Shown here piece by piece: positions 43,926 to 53,300 of a DNA stretch of 64,000 bases. Numbering within the stretch: the stretch's first letter is position 1; every line of letters begins with the position of its first letter. A model generated the notes under the pieces. It made no database searches, was not told the DNA's origin, and saw only the letters and a program-made list of their open reading frames with translations. A program made the translations under genes and the position numbers. The stretch is from Blastococcus litoris (GTDB lineage: Bacteria; Actinomycetota; Actinomycetes; Mycobacteriales; Geodermatophilaceae), in NCBI RefSeq assembly GCF_003075095.1, contig NZ_QCZF01000001.1, positions 496,001 to 560,000 on the forward strand, read 5' to 3'.

Positions 43926-44561
43926 TCAGGAGGCGGTCCGCCCGCGCAGGGCCGGCGCCGCGTCGAGGTGCGCGAGGCCGTTGTAGGAGAGGTTCACCAG
44001 GTGGGCGGCCACCTGCTCCTTGCCCAGCGCCCGGTTGTCGAGCCACCACTGGCCGACGAGGGAGACCATCCCGACGAGTGCCTGGCTGTAGAGCTGCGCG
44101 AGCCGGGGGTCGTACCCCCGGCCACCGAACTCCCGGCCCAGGATGTGCTCGACCTTGCGGGCCACCTCGCCGATCAAGGAGGAGAACGAGGCACCACCGC
44201 TCTGCCCGGGGGCGTCGCGGGTCAGGACCCGGAAGCCGTCGGTCTCCTCCTCGATGTAGTCGAGGAGGACCAGCGCCGCGCTCTCCAGCATCTCCCGCGG
44301 CGGCCCCGGCACCGACAGGGCAGACGTGAAGCGATCGAGCAGCGCCTGCATCTCGCGGTCGACGACCGCGCCGTAGAGGCCCTCCTTGCCGCCGAAGTGC
44401 TCGTAGACCACGGGCTTGCTGACATCGGCGTGGGCGGCCAGCTCCTCGACCGAGGTGGCCTCGAAGCCCCGCTCGGCGAACAGCTCGCGGCCGATGTCGA
44501 GCAGCTGCCGACGGCGCTGCTCGCCGGTCATCCGGACCCGGGGGCGCGTCGTGCTGGTCAT
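43926..44561 (-). CDS. TetR-family transcriptional regulator
   Basis: A 211-residue TetR repressor. The DNA-binding domain covers about residues 12-58 (QLLDIGRELFAERGFEATSV, ELAAHADVSKPVVYEHFGGK), followed by an all-helical ligand domain ending LVNLSYNGLAHL. It lies 90 bases downstream of the acyl-desaturase gene on the same strand and next to glmU, like mycobacterial Rv1019. A tandem palindrome upstream of the desaturase (45711-45739) is the best candidate operator; the ligand might be an acyl-CoA. ATG at 44561 with GGGAAGGA upstream. Confidence 0.9.
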   Translation of the reverse strand: MTSTTRPRVRMTGEQRRRQLLDIGRELFAERGFEATSVEELAAHADVSKPVVYEHFGGKEGLYGAVVDREMQALLDRFTSALSVPGPPREMLESAALVLLDYIEEETDGFRVLTRDAPGQSGGASFSSLIGEVARKVEHILGREFGGRGYDPRLAQLYSQALVGMVSLVGQWWLDNRALGKEQVAAHLVNLSYNGLAHLDAAPALRGRTAS

Positions 44562-44651
44562 GGGGTGTCCTTCCCTCGACGACATCGTGCCCCGGCCCCG
44601 TTCAGAGGCTCGCCCCGAGCGTGCGAGGGGTGAGGGGAACGGGGTGTTTCG

Positions 44652-45647
44652 TCAGGCCGACGCCGGGGCGGGCGCCGGTGCCGCGTCGCGGCGCTTGGCG
44701 GCCAGCCGGACCGGGTCGGGCCACTTGACGTCGCGCGCCCACCCCAGCTTCTCGAAGAACCAGATGATCCGGGCGCTGATGTCGATCTGTCCGCGGAGCA
44801 CCCCGTGGCGGGCGCACGTCGGGTCGGCGTGGTGCAGGTTGTGCCACGACTCGCCGCCGCTCAGGATCGCCAGCGGCCAGAAGTTCGTGGCGCGGTCGCG
44901 CGAGGCGAAGGGGCGGTTGCCCATGACGTGGCAGACCGAGTTGATCGACCACGTGACGTGGTGCAGCAGCGCGATCCGCACCAGGCCGGCCCAGAAGAAC
45001 GCCGACCAGGCGCCGGCCCAGGTGCCGGTGACCAGGCCGCCGATGACCGCGGGGAGGAAGAGGCTCAGGGCCGCCCAGAGGACGAACAGCCGGCTCGTGG
45101 TCACCAGCGCGCCGTCCTTGAGCAGGTCGGGGGCGTAGCGCTCCGGGTTGGTCTTGCGGCGCTCGAACGTCCAGCCCAGGTGGGCGTGCCACATGCCCTT
45201 GAGCAGGGCCCGCAGGTCGGTCCCGTAGCGCCAGGGGGAGTGCGGGTCGCCCGCCCGGTCGGCGAAGGCGTGGTGCCGCCGGTGGTCGGCCACCCACTGG
45301 ACGACCGGACCCTGGATAGCCATGGATCCGGCGGCCGCGAGCGCCAGCCGCAGCGGCCGCGTGGCCTTGAACGAGCCGTGGGTGAAGTGCCGGTGGTAGC
45401 CGACCGTGACGCCGAGCAGCGTCAGGTAGTAGAAGCCGACGGCGAGGCCGACGTCGAGCCAGGACATCCCCCAGCCCCAGACGACGGGGACGACGGCGAT
45501 CAGGGCGAGGAACGGGACGGCCACGATCACCGACAGCGTGACGATCTCGAGGATGCTCTTGTGCCGGCCGATGGCGTTGGCGGGCAGTCCGGCGTGGGGG
45601 TCCGCGAGCGGGGGAGCCGTGGGCCGGGTGAGAGCGGGAGCGGACAA
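44652..45647 (-). CDS. Membrane acyl-CoA (delta-9 type) fatty acid desaturase
   Basis: A 331-residue integral membrane di-iron desaturase that puts a cis double bond in acyl chains to keep membranes fluid. The three His boxes are present: YHRHFTHGSFK (about residues 85-95), DHRRHHAFADRAGDPHSPW (about 121-139) and WHNLHHADPTCARHG (about 268-282). Four membrane helices alternate with these. Electron donor is unknown. TTG start behind GGAG. It heads a two-gene unit with the TetR regulator and is preceded by paired TACG-N4-CGTA palindromes. Confidence 0.95.
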   Translation of the reverse strand: MSAPALTRPTAPPLADPHAGLPANAIGRHKSILEIVTLSVIVAVPFLALIAVVPVVWGWGMSWLDVGLAVGFYYLTLLGVTVGYHRHFTHGSFKATRPLRLALAAAGSMAIQGPVVQWVADHRRHHAFADRAGDPHSPWRYGTDLRALLKGMWHAHLGWTFERRKTNPERYAPDLLKDGALVTTSRLFVLWAALSLFLPAVIGGLVTGTWAGAWSAFFWAGLVRIALLHHVTWSINSVCHVMGNRPFASRDRATNFWPLAILSGGESWHNLHHADPTCARHGVLRGQIDISARIIWFFEKLGWARDVKWPDPVRLAAKRRDAAPAPAPASA

Positions 45648-45710
45648 GGAGAACTCCAGGTGCGTGGTCAGGGGCCTCGCGCGGGGTCAGCGACCATCCG
45701 GCGCCGTGGC

Positions 45711-45739
45711 TACGTGGCCGTAACCTACGACACCGTAGG
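45711..45739. promoter_or_regulatory. Tandem TACG-N4-CGTA palindromes, putative TetR operator
   Basis: TACGTGGCCGTA (45711-45722) and, 15 bases centre to centre further on, TACGACACCGTA (45726-45737), the second extended to CCTACG-ACAC-CGTAGG (45724-45739). Both lie about 65-90 bases upstream of the desaturase TTG and none was noticed elsewhere. Tandem copies on roughly the same helical face fit binding of two TetR dimers. The adjoining tetR gene is the obvious candidate. Confidence 0.55.
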
Positions 45740-45857
45740 GCGGGCGGCGACCCGGCCTCCGTGCCCGGTGGGTGCCCTCGCCGTCCGGCGGCCCTAGGCT
45801 CGGTCCGGGTGCCGGGACCCCGGCACCCCCGTGGTCCCGGCCGACCGGGTCCGCGGG

Positions 45858-45930
45858 TGGGGGATGGGGTAATCGGCAGCCCGCCGGCCTTTGGAGCCGT
45901 GCAGTCTCGGTTCGAGTCCGAGTCCCCCAG
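45858..45930 (+). tRNA. tRNA-Gln (anticodon UUG)
   Basis: A 73-base cloverleaf. Acceptor TGGGGGA/TCCCCCA with discriminator G, D stem GGGT/GCCC, anticodon loop CTTTGGA (TTG at 34-36), T arm CTCGG-TTCGAGT-CCGAG. The 27-43 pair is a mismatch. Its place directly before glmU is the same as in mycobacteria. TAGGCT at 45795-45800 is a possible -10 box with a 50-base leader. Confidence 0.95.
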
Positions 45931-45961
45931 CGAGAAGCCGGCCGCCCGTCCGAGGAGATCC

Positions 45962-47473
45962 GTGATCGCGCAGGAGTCGCCCGCCGCCCCGTCGACGTCC
46001 CCGGCGGTGGCCGCCGTCGTCGTCCTGGCCGCCGGCCAGGGCACGCGCATGCGTTCGACGACGCCCAAGGTGCTGCACACGCTGGGCGGGCGCAGCCTGC
46101 TGGGCCACGTGCTCGCCGCCGCCGAGCCCCTCCGCGCCGGGACGACGGTCGTCGTCGTCGGTGCCGGGCGCGACCAGGTCGAGGCCCACCTCGCCGAGAT
46201 CGCCCCGGGCGCCCTGGCGGTCGTGCAGGAGGAGCAACGCGGCTCCGGGCACGCGGCCGCCGTCGCGCTGGACGCGGTCCCCGACATCGAGGGGCCGGTC
46301 CTGCTCGTCAACGGCGACGCCCCGCTGCTGCGCGCCACCACGGTCTCCGCGCTGGTCGAGGCGCACCGGGCGGCCGGCAGCGCGCTGACGGTCCTGACGG
46401 CGGAGGTCGACGACCCGACCGGTCTGGGCCGGATCGTGCGGGGTGCGGACGGGGGTGTGCGCGCGATCGTGGAGGAGCGCGACGCCACCCCCGAGCAGCG
46501 GGCTCTCCGCGAGATCAACGCCGGCGTCTACGTCGGCGACGCGGCGTCCATCCGGAGCGCGCTCGGCCGGATCAGCACGGATAACGACCAGGGCGAGCAG
46601 TACTTCACCGACGTCCTGGGTCTGCTGGTCGCCGACGGCGCCCCGGTCGGCGGGCACGTGGCCGAGGACCCCGACGACGTCCTGGGCTGCAACGACCGCC
46701 GGGAGCTGGCCTTCCGCCGCCGCACCCTCAACGACCGGGTCCTCGACGACCTCATGCGCAGCGGGGTCACCGTCGTCGACCCGCAGACCACGTGGGTCGA
46801 CGTCACCTGCTCCGTCGGTGCCGACGCCGTCCTGGAGCCCGGTACCCAGCTGCAGGGGACGACGGCCGTCGGTGGCGGGGCCGTGGTCGGGCCGGACACC
46901 ACGCTGGTCGACTGCGTCGTCGAGGACGGGGCCAGCGTCGTGCGGTCGCACTGCCTGGGCGCGCAGATCGGACCGGACGCCACCGTCGGCCCGTTCAGCT
47001 ACCTGCGCCCGGGCACCCGCCTGGCGCGCGGCGCCAAGGTCGGCGCGTTCGTGGAGACGAAGAACGCGGAGGTCGGCGAGGGCTCGAAGGTGCCGCACCT
47101 GTCCTACGTGGGTGACGCGACGATCGGCCGGGGCGCCAACATCGGCGCGGCCACCGTCTTCGTGAACTACGACGGCGTCGCCAAGCACCGCACGACGATC
47201 GGCGACCAGGTCCGCGTGGGGTCCGACACCATGCTCGTGGCGCCGGTCACCGTGGGGGACGGCGCGTACACCGCGGCCGGCTCGGTGATCACCTCCGACG
47301 TCCCCCCGGGAGCCATGGCCGTCGCGCGGTCGCCCCAGCGGAATGTGGGAGGCTGGGTGCGCCGCCGCCGCTCCGGGACGCCCGCGGCCGAGGCCGCGGA
47401 GGCGGCCGAGCGCCGGGCGGCTGCGGCTGCCGAGGACCGGTCCGAGGCCACAGGTACGCACACCGACACGTAG
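45962..47473 (+). CDS. glmU: Bifunctional UDP-N-acetylglucosamine pyrophosphorylase / glucosamine-1-phosphate N-acetyltransferase
   Basis: Makes UDP-GlcNAc, the entry precursor of peptidoglycan, in two steps. The 503-residue protein has the uridylyltransferase domain (about residues 18-245) with VVVLAAGQGTRMRSTTPKVL and VLLVNGDAPLLRATTVSALV, and the left-handed beta-helix acetyltransferase domain (about 265-470) with hexapeptide repeats and GAFVETKNAEVGEGSKVPHL, YVGDATIGRGANIGAATVFV. The last ~45 residues are an Ala/Glu/Arg-rich disordered tail. GTG start chosen at 45962, 31 bases after the tRNA; GGAGAT precedes it. Confidence 0.97.
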   Translation: MIAQESPAAPSTSPAVAAVVVLAAGQGTRMRSTTPKVLHTLGGRSLLGHVLAAAEPLRAGTTVVVVGAGRDQVEAHLAEIAPGALAVVQEEQRGSGHAAAVALDAVPDIEGPVLLVNGDAPLLRATTVSALVEAHRAAGSALTVLTAEVDDPTGLGRIVRGADGGVRAIVEERDATPEQRALREINAGVYVGDAASIRSALGRISTDNDQGEQYFTDVLGLLVADGAPVGGHVAEDPDDVLGCNDRRELAFRRRTLNDRVLDDLMRSGVTVVDPQTTWVDVTCSVGADAVLEPGTQLQGTTAVGGGAVVGPDTTLVDCVVEDGASVVRSHCLGAQIGPDATVGPFSYLRPGTRLARGAKVGAFVETKNAEVGEGSKVPHLSYVGDATIGRGANIGAATVFVNYDGVAKHRTTIGDQVRVGSDTMLVAPVTVGDGAYTAAGSVITSDVPPGAMAVARSPQRNVGGWVRRRRSGTPAAEAAEAAERRAAAAAEDRSEATGTHTDT

Positions 47474-47487
47474 GGAAGACGAAGCCG

Positions 47488-48468
47488 ATGAGCGCGATCC
47501 GGCAGGCGAACAGCAAGAGCTTGATGCTCTTCTCAGGACGGGCCTACCCGGAGCTCGCCACCGAGATCGCCGGGCACCTCGGCGTCACCCCCACCCCGAC
47601 GGCGTCGTACGAGTTCGCCAACGGCGAGCTGTTCGTCCGCTTCGAGGAGTCGGTGCGCGGCTGCGACGCCTTCGTCGTGCAGAGCCACACCGCGCCGATC
47701 AACACCTGGCTCATGGAGCAGCTGATCATGGTCGACGCGCTCAAGCGCGCCTCGGCCAAGCGGATCACCGTCGTCGCCCCGTTCTTCCCCTACGCCCGGC
47801 AGGACAAGAAGCACCGCGGTCGCGAGCCGATCTCCGCCCGCCTGGTCGCCGACATGTTCAAGACCGCGGGCGCCGACCGGCTGATGGCGGTGGACCTGCA
47901 CACCGCCCAGATCCAGGGCTTCTTCGACGGGCCGGTGGACCACCTGTTCGCCCTGGACCTGCTCGTCGCGCACGTCTGCGAGAAGTGGGGCGACCGCGAG
48001 CTGACGGTCGTCTCGCCCGACTCCGGCCGCGTGCGGGTGTCCGAGCGCTGGAGCGACAAGCTCGGTGGCGTCCCGCTCGCCTTCATCCACAAGACCCGGG
48101 ACCCGATGCGCCCCAACGAGGTCGTCGCCAACCGCGTCGTCGGCGAGGTCGAGGGCCGGGTCTGCATCCTGGTCGACGACATGATCGACACCGGCGGCAC
48201 GATCGTGAAGGCCGCCGAGACGCTGTTCGACGCCGGCGCCGCCGACGTCATCGTGACCGCCACGCACGGCGTCCTGTCCGGTCCCGCCGTCGACCGGCTC
48301 AAGAACAGCCGGGTCAGCGAGGTCATCGTGACCAACACGCTGCCGATCGAGCCGGAGCGGCAGTTCGACAAGCTCACCGTCCTCTCGATCGCCCCGCTCC
48401 TCGCCCGCGCGATCACCGAGGTCTTCGAGGACGGCTCCGTCACCAGCCTTTTCGACGGCGCCTCGTAA
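47488..48468 (+). CDS. prs: Ribose-phosphate pyrophosphokinase
   Basis: Makes PRPP from ribose-5-phosphate and ATP for purines, pyrimidines, His, Trp, NAD and, in this group, decaprenyl-phosphoryl-arabinose. The 326-residue protein has LFSGRAYPELATEIAGHLGV at the start, FPYARQDKKHRGREPISARL, the divalent-metal loop DLHTAQIQGFFDGPVDHL and the PRPP-binding loop LVDDMIDTGGTIVKAAETLF. ATG start 14 bases after glmU with GGGAAGACG upstream. Order glmU-prs-rplY-pth is standard for actinobacteria. Confidence 0.97.
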   Translation: MSAIRQANSKSLMLFSGRAYPELATEIAGHLGVTPTPTASYEFANGELFVRFEESVRGCDAFVVQSHTAPINTWLMEQLIMVDALKRASAKRITVVAPFFPYARQDKKHRGREPISARLVADMFKTAGADRLMAVDLHTAQIQGFFDGPVDHLFALDLLVAHVCEKWGDRELTVVSPDSGRVRVSERWSDKLGGVPLAFIHKTRDPMRPNEVVANRVVGEVEGRVCILVDDMIDTGGTIVKAAETLFDAGAADVIVTATHGVLSGPAVDRLKNSRVSEVIVTNTLPIEPERQFDKLTVLSIAPLLARAITEVFEDGSVTSLFDGAS

Positions 48469-48471
48469 CAC

Positions 48472-48490
48472 TGCGATCCTCCGGATCGCA
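48472..48490 (+). terminator. Short hairpin after prs
   Basis: TGCGATCC (48472-48479) pairs perfectly with GGATCGCA (48483-48490) around TCC, three bases after the prs stop. An eight-base stem without T-run could terminate or attenuate read-through into rplY. Confidence 0.5.
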
Positions 48491-48758
48491 CCGCGGCCAC
48501 GAGCCGTCCCCGGCTCCGGCTGAGCCGCTGCCCGTGTCCCGGCCGGGGACCCTCCGGGTCCCGCGACCGGTCCACCCGCTGCGCGTCTGCCGCGGTCTGG
48601 GAGCTCCTGGCCGCGGGTGCCCGGCGGACGCCGGGTACAGTGGACACAGCCCGGCGAGGGAGCTCCCGCTCCGTGATCGACGTGCGTCCGCCCCAGGGGT
48701 GTGCCGCGCTCGTGCGCCGGTCCGCAGACCGATCCACCTCCTGAGGAGCACATCCACC
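48491..48758 (+). promoter_or_regulatory. rplY leader region
   Basis: A 268-base gap without a gene. TACAGT at 48636-48641 is a possible -10 box with a ~110-base leader to the rplY GTG. The leader contains GGGAGCTCCC (48658-48667), a perfect ten-base palindrome. GAGGAG at 48743-48748 is the ribosome site. No L25 autoregulatory structure was recognised. Confidence 0.35.
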
Positions 48759-49463
48759 GTGGCTGACTTCCGCCTCGAAGCCGAGATCCGCACCGAGTTC
48801 GGCAAGGGCAGCGCCCGCCGCACCCGCCGTGCCGGTCGCGTCCCCGCCGTCCTCTACGGGCACGGCCAGGACGTCGTCCACCTGTCGCTGCCCGCCCGCG
48901 AGTTCGCCGCGGCGCTCCGTAACGGCGGCACCAACGCCCTCCTCACCGTCGTCCTCGACGGCAAGGAGCAGCTCGCCCTGACCAAGGCCGTGCAGCGCGA
49001 CCCGATCAAGCGCGTGCACGAGCACGTCGACCTGGTCATCGTGCGTCGCGGCGAGAAGGTCACCGTCGACGTCCCGGTCGTCGTCGTCGGCGAGACCGGC
49101 CCCGACACCCTGGTGAGCATCGAGCTCAACACCGTGTCGGTCCAGGTCGCCGCCACCAGCATCCCCGAGTCGATCGAGGTCGACGTCGAGGGCCGCGGCG
49201 TCGGCGAGGGCTTCACCGCCGGTGACCTGACGCTGCCGAAGGGCGCCACCCTGCTCACCGACGCCGACGCGCTGGTGGTCAACCTGATGGCCGCCCCGAC
49301 CGCCGAGGCCCTCGAGGCCGAGCTGGAGGAGGCCGAGGCCGAGGCCGGCATCGAGCGCGAGGAGTCCGCCGCCGCCGACGAGGGCGCCGGCCAGGGCGAC
49401 GTCGTCCCCGAGCCGCAGGACCAGGGCAGCGGCGAGTCGATCGAGTCGACCGAGAACAGCTGA
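48759..49463 (+). CDS. rplY: 50S ribosomal protein L25 (CTC form)
   Basis: Binds 5S rRNA in the large subunit. The 234-residue long form has the L25 domain (about residues 1-95: [40 protein letters not shown]) and the TL5/CTC beta-barrel domain (about 100-185: [40 protein letters not shown]). A highly acidic, Glu/Gly/Ser-rich tail of about 50 residues ends the protein, as in other actinobacteria where CTC acts in stress. GTG start with GAGGAG upstream. Confidence 0.96.
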   Translation: MADFRLEAEIRTEFGKGSARRTRRAGRVPAVLYGHGQDVVHLSLPAREFAAALRNGGTNALLTVVLDGKEQLALTKAVQRDPIKRVHEHVDLVIVRRGEKVTVDVPVVVVGETGPDTLVSIELNTVSVQVAATSIPESIEVDVEGRGVGEGFTAGDLTLPKGATLLTDADALVVNLMAAPTAEALEAELEEAEAEAGIEREESAAADEGAGQGDVVPEPQDQGSGESIESTENS

Positions 49464-49491
49464 GGGATCCCCTGAGCGACAGCACGGGCAA

Positions 49492-49520
49492 CGGGGGCGC
49501 CGGCACTGCCGGCGCCCCCG
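49492..49520 (+). terminator. Perfect 13-bp hairpin in the rplY-pth gap
   Basis: CGGGGGCGCCGGC (49492-49504) pairs perfectly with GCCGGCGCCCCCG (49508-49520), loop ACT. It could terminate rplY transcripts. It ends only five bases before the conventional pth GTG, where a ribosome site should be, so it may instead be coding sequence of a pth that begins at CTG 49472, or control pth translation. Confidence 0.55.
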
Positions 49521-49525
49521 TCGCC

Positions 49526-50116
49526 GTGCCCTCCGAGGGCCCGTTCCTCGTCGTCGGGCTCGGCAACCCGGGGCCCGGCTACGCGGGCAACCGGCACAAC
49601 GTCGGCGCCATGGTGCTCGACGAGCTGGCCTCCCGGGCCGACATCAAGCTCTCGCCCGGGAAGGGTGCGCGCTCGCGCGCCGTCTCCGGCGAGGGGCGGC
49701 TGGCCGGCCGCCGCGTCGTGCTGGCCCGGCCCCTGACCTACATGAACGAGTCCGGAGGGCCCGTCCGCGGGCTGCTCGACTACCACCACCTCCCGGCCGA
49801 CGACCTCGTCGTGGTGCACGACGAGCTCGACCTGCCCTTCGCCTCCGTCCGGCTCAAGCGCGGCGGTGGCGAGGGCGGGCACAACGGCCTGCGGTCGATC
49901 TCCCGGTCGACGGGCACGAAGGACTACCTGCGGGTGCGCGTCGGCATCGGCCGCCCGCCCGGCCGCCAGGACCCCGCCGACTTCGTCCTCAAGGACTTCT
50001 CCGCCGTCGAGCGCAAGGAGCTCGACCTGCTCCTCGTCGAGGCCGCGGACGCGCTGGAGGCTCTCCTCGTCAAGGGTCTCGAGGCGGCGCAGAACGAGGT
50101 CCACGCGCGCACCTGA
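49526..50116 (+). CDS. pth: Peptidyl-tRNA hydrolase
   Basis: Recycles peptidyl-tRNA dropped from ribosomes. The 196-residue enzyme has [20 protein letters not shown] (catalytic His in RHNVG, about residues 8-27), [40 protein letters not shown] with the active Asp, and [20 protein letters not shown]. The GTG has no ribosome site and directly follows a strong hairpin; a CTG at 49472, preceded by GAGGGA, is in frame and may be the true start, adding 18 residues ([17 protein letters not shown]). Confidence 0.94.
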   Translation: MPSEGPFLVVGLGNPGPGYAGNRHNVGAMVLDELASRADIKLSPGKGARSRAVSGEGRLAGRRVVLARPLTYMNESGGPVRGLLDYHHLPADDLVVVHDELDLPFASVRLKRGGGEGGHNGLRSISRSTGTKDYLRVRVGIGRPPGRQDPADFVLKDFSAVERKELDLLLVEAADALEALLVKGLEAAQNEVHART

Positions 50117-50127
50117 ACCGTGCCCTC

Positions 50128-50276
50128 GTGACGCAGAGTATCTGCGGACAGTGGTCCCTCGGTTACCTAGAGCGATAATTCGGCCTTGATGGCGGCTTTT
50201 CGTCGCACTCGGTCATCAGGACGGGGGATCACGCCCGGAGTCCGTGACGCATAGTGTTCGTGGTCGTTGATCAACG
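50128..50276 (+). promoter_or_regulatory. Control region of giant protein 1: repeated GTRACGC motif and palindrome
   Basis: Two copies of a motif, GTGACGCAGAGTATCTGCGG (50128-50147) and GTGACGCATAGTGTTCGTGG (50244-50263), and a third before the paralogous gene (59490-59509). In the second copy TAGTGT (50252-50257) could be a -10 box. Right after it CGTTGATCAACG (50265-50276) is a perfect 12-base palindrome. GGGGGAAC before the ATG at 50318 is the ribosome site. Confidence 0.5.
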
Positions 50277-50317
50277 ATCACGTCGTCAGCGTCACCGACC
50301 ACGGGGGAACCACACAC

Positions 50318-53300
50318 ATGTACGGACGCGTCGCGGCCTGGCCCAAGGTGGCCGTCGCAGGGCTGCTGAGCACCCTTCTCGCCATCGGGACCCTGGGGAC
50401 CCTGCTCGCGGGCACGGCACAGGCCGACACCGCGCCGGCCGACCCGGCGAACCCGGCGACGCCGGCCACCGTCAGCGCCGACCCGCTGCCCACCGTCCAG
50501 ATCGACGGCGTGGCGTGGTCTCAGGTCGTCGTGGGCAACACCGTCTACGTCGGCGGTGAGTTCACCACCGCCCGTCCGGCAGGCGCCGCCCCGGGCGTCA
50601 ACACGGTGCCGCGGAACAACCTCCTCGCGTACGACATCCGCACCGGCGAGCTGATCACCTCGTTCGCCCCCAGCCTCAACGCGCAGGTGAAGACCGTCGC
50701 GGCCTCGCCCGACGGCACCCGGATCTACGTCGGTGGCAGCTTCACCGTCGCCGACGGTCAGCCCCGCTACCGCATCGCGGCCTACGACACCGCGACCGGC
50801 CAGCTCGCCACGGAGTTCACGCCGGGCTTCTCCCAGCAGGTCAAGGCGCTCGCCGTCACCAACGACGCCGTCTACGTCGGTGGCAACTTCACCTGGTCCG
50901 GCACCGAGACCCGCACCCGGCTGGCCGCGTACTCCCGCTCCAACGGCGCGCTCCTCCCGTGGGCGCCGGCGGCGGACGCGCAGGTGCAGACGCTGGCCGT
51001 CTCGCCGGACGCCAGCAAGGTCTACGCCGGCGGCTCGTTCACGAAGCTGACCTCGCCGACCGGCGCGAGCCAGACTGCCCGCGGTCTCGGCGCGATCGAC
51101 GCCGTGACCGGTGAGCCGCTGCCCTTCACGGCCGGCACCGTCATCAACAACACCGGCTCCTCGGCGTCGGTCACCGGCATCTCCGTCGACGCCGACACCG
51201 TGTACGCGTCGGGCTACACCTACGGCCCCGGCACGCTCGAGGGCGTCGTGGCCGCCGACGTGAACACCGGCGCGGTCAAGTGGATCGACGACTGCCACGG
51301 CGACACGTACTCCGTCTGGGCCTCCGGTACCTCGGCCTACGTCGCGGGCCACCCGCACGTCTGCAGCAACATCGGCGGCTTCCCGCAGACCGAGCCGTGG
51401 TCCTTCTACCGCGGCATCGCGTTCAGCAAGGCCGCCGTCGGCAAGGTCGGCACCGAGACCGGCAACTTCGTCGGCCAGCCGGCCCCGCAGCTGCTGACCT
51501 GGTTCCCCGACATCAAGGCGGGCACCTACACCGGCCAGAGCCAGGGCCCCTGGAACGTGTCCGGCAACAGCCAGTACGTCGTCTACGGCGGCGAGTTCCC
51601 CGGCGTCGACGGCGTGGCCCAGCAGGGGCTGGTCCGCTTCGCGGTCCGCCCGCTGGCGCCGAACAAGGTGGGCCCGGACAACAACCCGGAGCTGCAGCCC
51701 GTGGTGCGGTCGGTCGTCGGCGGCACCGCCCGGGTCACCTGGCAGGCGACCCACGACCAGGACAACGAGATCCTGACCTACCGCGTCTACCGCGACGGCA
51801 ACACGACCGTCCCGGTGTACGAGGTCACCCAGGCCTCGACGTTCTGGAAGCGCCCGACGCTGAGCTTCGTGGACGGCAACCTCACCGCCGGCAGCCACCG
51901 CTACCGCGTCACCGCGTCCGACCCGCTGGGCAACGTGGTGAGCACGCCGTGGACCACCGTGGAGGTGGGGGCGCCCGGCACCGGCGGCGTCTCGTACGCC
52001 GACAACGTGCTGCTCGACGGCGCGCAGAACCACTGGCGGCTCGGTGAGGCCTCCGGCACCGTCGCCGAGGACTCGGCCGGCACGTCCGACCTCGCCGTCC
52101 GCGGCAGCACCCTCACGCCCGGCCGGGCCGGCGCCATCTCCGGTGACCCGGACACGGCGATCCAGTTCTACGGGCAGAGCAACAACGGGACCCCCCGCGG
52201 CTTCCTCGCCACGACCACGGCGATCCCGGGCCCGAACGAGTTCACGATCGAGGCGTGGTTCCAGACCACGAGCCGGACCGGCGGCAAGATCATCGGCTTC
52301 GGCAACCGGACGACGGGCAACAGCACCGGCTACGACCGCCACGTCTACATGGATGCCTCGGGCCGCGTGCTCTTCGGCGTCTACCCGGGCCAGGAGCGGA
52401 TCGTGAACAGCACGGCGACGTTCAACGACGGCAAGTGGCACCACGTCGCCGCGTCGCTGAGCCCGTCGGGCATGGCGCTCTACGTGGACGGCGTGCTGGT
52501 CGGCTCGCGCACCGACACGACGGTCGCCCAGGCCTACACCGGGTACTGGCGGGTCGGTGGCGACTCCAGCTGGTCGGGCAACGCGTACTTCACCGGTCTC
52601 ATCGACGAGCCGGCGGTGTACCCCCAGGCCCTCCCTGCCGACCGGGTGCGGGCGCACTACACGCTGGGCACCACCGGCAAGCCGGCGAACATGGCCCCGA
52701 CGGCGACCTTCACGTCGACGGTCACCGACCTGGCGGCCAGCTTCGACGCCGCCTCCTCGCTGGACACCGACGGCACCATCGCGTCCTACGCCTGGGACTT
52801 CGGGGACCAGACGTCGGGCACCGGTGCGACGGCGCAGCACACCTACGCGCAGGCCGGCACCTACACGGTCCGCCTGACCGTCACCGACGACAAGGGCGCG
52901 ACCGGCACCACGACGCGCCAGGTGACGGCGACGGCTCCGCGGGTCAACGAGGCGCCGACGGCCGCCTTCACGACCGCCGTCACGGACCTCGCGGTGCGGG
53001 TCGACGGGTCGGGTTCGGCCGACACCGACGGCACCATCGCGTCCTACGCCTGGGACTTCGGGGACCAGGCGTCGGGCACCGGTGCGACGGCGCAGCACAC
53101 CTACGCGCAGGCCGGCACCTACACGGTCCGCCTGACCGTCACCGACGACAAGGGCGCGACCGGCACCACGACGCGCCAGGTGACGGTCACCGACCCGCCG
53201 GCCGGTCCGCGCGCCGTGGCCCAGGACGCCTTCGAGCGCTCCGTGGCCTCCGGCCTGGGCACCGCCGATGCCGGTGGCGACTGGACGACGGGCGGCTGGA

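Noticed and set aside
52763-53185. Regular direct repeats considered as CRISPR or transposon ends
   Set aside because: Period about 258 bases, in frame, coding for PKD domains; no short repeat-spacer structure and no cas genes.
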